A DNA stretch of 64,000 bases from Onchocerca lupi (taxonomy: Eukaryota > Nematoda > Chromadorea > Rhabditida > Onchocercidae): contig JAOVVO010000096.1 of assembly GCA_028564675.1 (NCBI GenBank), positions 62,001 through 126,000 on the forward strand, written 5' to 3'. Under the pieces are notes generated by a model. It saw only the letters and a program-made list of their open reading frames with translations, was not told the origin of the DNA and made no database searches. Position numbers and translations under genes: made by a program. Below are positions 61,146-64,000 of this stretch, in pieces. Within the stretch, counting starts at the first letter, position 1. Each line of letters starts with the position of its first letter.

Positions 61146-63984
61146 ATGAAATTCGAGAACTTGCTCGGTCAGCGTGGCACTGCTGTGGCGAAACGTCTCG
61201 GATGGAAGCAAGGTCTGTCACACTTGTTCCAGTATTCTCTGAAATTCGCTGAAGATATAATTTGATGTGTTCTTTTTTGCAGAAGCTTTTTTATGAATTG
61301 CCTCTTTTGGAGAAATGCTAAACAAACTGTTATCCCTAAGAACTGCATCAATTACAGGAGATGAAGAAGAGAGCTGGTCAAAGAAAGCCATTGACAGTTT
61401 GATGAAAAAACTACAGAAACATAACAAGGAAGCATTGGCAAGTTTAGAAATGGCGTTGCAATGTCAGGGACGTCAGCGAACCGATTGTGTTACCATACCA
61501 CGTTCACTGGACGGCAGATTACAAGTTCGTCAGTTACTCTCATTTTGTTTTCTTTACATTTTTTTTGAAATAAATTCGACTAAAGAGTTGAGTCCTTCAT
61601 TATTATGAAATGTAATGGCTGATAGCGCTCAATGGCTAAATCTAGTATGGGAGATTATAGATTAGCTCGGAAGCTTAGAAGTGATTATGAGAAGTGGCTG
61701 GAGAGCGGTAAAAATGAAAAGATTCAAAGTAATCTTTTTCCAAATGTTTGTACTCCTCTATATCTCTCATATCTTTTTTGTAAAATATGCTTACATATTC
61801 TCGGAAAGTCAATTTGCAGTGAAAGTTCTTTCAACGATCATGAAAACTTAACAGAATATTCAGTTTTTTCTAGAAGAGTCGTATAGTATTTTATCTCCTA
61901 TATATGACCAGAAGGTAGTCTTATTTTCAGATATCGCATCGGAAAGCGTTACCTCATGTGATTTACTGTCGTGTTTATCGTTGGCCAGATTTGCAGTCGC
62001 ATCATGAACTGAAAGCAATCGATGACTGTCGTTATTGCTACGAATCAGGTCAGAAGGATGTTTGTATCAATCCATACCATTACGAAAGGGTGGAAAGTGC
62101 TGGTATATTGCCTCCAGTTTTGGTGCCACGGTACACCGAGCCACCACCGCATATTATACCGCGATTATCTAGATTACATACAGGCCCATCGGCTTCATCG
62201 ATGCCATGCAATATTGACTTCAGCCATTACAGTGATGCAGTTCGTCTTCTTTCATTTTTTCCATATTTTCATTCGAAATTTTTTTGGGGGGGACTTTGTT
62301 TTGGATATTGTACTGGCTTGATCAAATTTAAATCCGTCCTGGATAACATTTTTCCTCACTTTTTATTTATTTACTAAATATTGTTTTTGAAGGTTTCGGT
62401 TAATCGTTTTGTTCAGAAAGAGAATGTTGCTCTTGATGCTTACTCATTCAAGTGCATATTCCTACTTATTTTTTTTCAGCCGTAAATATAGCACTGTAAT
62501 TATAAAATTTCTAACAGATTTTTTGATAATTAAAGAAAAATTAAGATGATATTTCTAGATGATGATGTCAAAACGTGATGATGAAATGAGTGCAAACATA
62601 ATCATCCCAAATGGTGTCACGACGATAGAGGTATGCTGGTTTATGTCGTGATGATTAAGAAAAAACTTTTGTAAAAAACTTTTACTCATGATTCTCATGC
62701 AGAAAACATGAAGCTATTGAAATTGTATTCTTTCCGCCTCTACTAATCGCTGAATAAAGTTCATTTCAGGTACCATATGAAGAAAGGAAATTCTGGGCTA
62801 CGATCAGTTATTTTGAACTGAATACTCGTGTTGGAGAGCAGTATAAAGTTTCTTCCCCAACTGTTGAAATCGATGGTTTTACTGATCCAACATCAAATTC
62901 TAGTAAAATATGTCTTGGTCTTTTGTCCAACGTAAACAGAAATCAGCAAATCGAATCAACTAGGCGACGTATTGGAAGAGGTTTGGTTTCCCATAGCTTA
63001 CAATTAGTAAATTTCCTAAAGATTTATAAATCATCAAGTGGCTGTCATTTTAAAAAGAGGGTCGTTGTTTCCATCGTTTTTTTAATCTCTGTATTTTCAG
63101 GTTTTATCGCAGTTTTTCTTTTTTTTTTCTTTTTTCTTTGTATTTATAGTTTTCTTGGAAACTTAGAAATCTTTATTTTTCATACATAAATTTCAGGAGT
63201 AAAGCTAACTTATGTTCCAAATCAAGGAACGCTTTTTGCTGAGTGCCAGAGTGAAAGTGCCATATTCATCCAATCACGTAACTGCAATTATTTCCACAGT
63301 TTTCATCCGACAACAGTATGCAAAATAACAAATGGGATTTCCCTGAAAATTTTTGACATGTCAAAATTCAGAGAGGTTTTTTTTTTCGAAAATTTAGACA
63401 TATTATTTTTTCTTTATAAAAGAAATATAATAGGGTGTTTATTTTATAGATTTTTATTTGAGCATTTCTTGATGAAAAATTTTGAGATACCGCAAAATAG
63501 TAAGCAGAGGTATTTCATTAAAAAAAAAAAAAAAAAAAAGGAAGTGTAAAGCTTCCTACTAAGACTTTCAATTTTGGCCTGAAATTTGTCGTATTTTCCA
63601 GCTGTTAGCAGAATCGACGCGTTGCTGTTCATTTGATGCAATTTATGAGCTAACGAATATGACGATCATACGTATGTCATTTGTGAAAGGTTGGGGTGCT
63701 GAATATCAGAGGCAGGATGTGACATCTACGCCATGTTGGGTCGAGATACATCTCCATGCTCCATTGCAGGTTCTTTTCACTTTGTTTTATGCTGATGCAT
63801 TACTAATTTTAGAATTAATTAACAAAATCACACTTTACTTTTTTTGCTTGTATTCAGGCAAAATAATTTGTTAATTTTTACATTTTTAAGCAATGAAATG
63901 GAAATATAAATATTGTTTTAGTGGCTGGACAAAGTTCTTTCACAAATGGGTCCTCCGCCTAATCCAATTTCTTCAATATCTTGA
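61146..63984 (+). CDS. sma-2: Receptor-regulated SMAD, BMP class, 8 exons
   Basis: Transcription factor activated by type I TGF-beta-family receptors; with a co-SMAD it moves to the nucleus. Exons are 61146-61212, 61358-61524, 61931-62239, 62559-62630, 62770-62980, 63197-63375, 63602-63769 and 63922-63984: 1236 nt, 411 aa, phase kept. MH1 (about 5-146) has GWKQGDEEE, the DNA-binding hairpin RSLDGRLQ and the zinc region ending CINPYHY. The linker (about 147-205) is short. MH2 (206-411) has NVNRNQQIESTRRRIGRG, an L3 loop KGWGAEYQRQDVTST with the Asp typical of BMP-type SMADs, and the C-terminal phosphorylation motif SSIS. A TGA lies in frame two codons before the ATG. Orthology to C. elegans SMA-2 is inferred from the strong Smad1/5-like sequence; SMA-3 is less likely. 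It is divergent from VPS53. Confidence 0.93.
63521..63539. repeat. Short poly-A tract in a SMAD intron
   Basis: A run of about 19 A in intron 6, between the MH2 exons. Low complexity only. Confidence 0.7.
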
Positions 63985-64000
63985 TTATCTGTGTCTGAAA

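Noticed and set aside
1..64000. tRNA, rRNA or CRISPR features
   Set aside because: By eye I found no cloverleaf with a convincing B-box (GGTTCGANTCC), no rRNA-like GC-rich conserved block and no regularly spaced identical repeats with unique spacers; a covariance-model scan would be needed to exclude small RNAs.

Overview
The window looks like nuclear DNA of a parasitic nematode, most likely a filarial-type (clade III) worm. It is very AT-rich. Genes are split into short exons (50-310 nt) by AT-rich introns with GT..AG ends and TTTCAG-like acceptors. The best-supported genes are animal, including a BMP-class SMAD, a GARP-complex subunit and a CK1-family kinase homologue, and there are decayed BEL/Pao retroelements. 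The species assignment is inference; no tRNA, rRNA, CRISPR or bacterial operon was seen.

Layout, left to right. A complete 8-exon hydroxypyruvate isomerase (HYI) gene lies on the minus strand at 1251-3566. A gene-poor stretch to 9.3 kb holds a BEL/Pao gag zinc-knuckle relic (about 6.1-6.4 kb), a perfect 44-bp inverted repeat (6970-7058) and one orphan exon-like segment. A complete 6-exon CK1-family gene (9276-11277, minus) has lost the HRD aspartate and the DFG pattern, so it is a predicted pseudokinase. From 11.3 to 31.2 kb is a 20-kb gene-poor region with a decayed repeat-rich ORF (12.4-12.9 kb), homopolymers, a TCA/TTA microsatellite and a 41-bp minisatellite. A RhoGAP gene (31235-40980, plus) can end either in a stop-containing exon at 35.4-35.9 kb or in five further exons to 40.98 kb. 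A decayed minus-strand coding relic lies at 44.3-45.7 kb. A complete 10-exon glycerol kinase gene (46006-50120, minus) follows, then a broken BEL/Pao pol relic (51.9-53.4 kb) next to two diverged LTR-like direct repeats. The N-terminal half of VPS53 (57660-60091, minus) and a complete 8-exon R-SMAD gene (61146-63984, plus) finish the window.

Exon boundaries for HYI, the pseudokinase, RhoGAP, glycerol kinase and SMAD were traced by hand. In each, codon phase is kept across every junction from ATG to stop, which is strong evidence that the models are right. VPS53 keeps phase through seven exons, but its C-terminal half was not found.

The genes are unrelated housekeeping and signalling loci rather than a cluster: carbon metabolism (HYI, glycerol kinase), endosome-to-Golgi tethering (VPS53), Rho GTPase control (RhoGAP) and BMP signalling (SMAD). 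VPS53 and SMAD are divergently arranged about 1 kb apart. I found no clear sign of a novel multi-gene system. The most interesting items are the pseudokinase, the perfect palindrome, the alternative RhoGAP 3' ends, the apparently truncated VPS53 and the unassigned coding-like segments.
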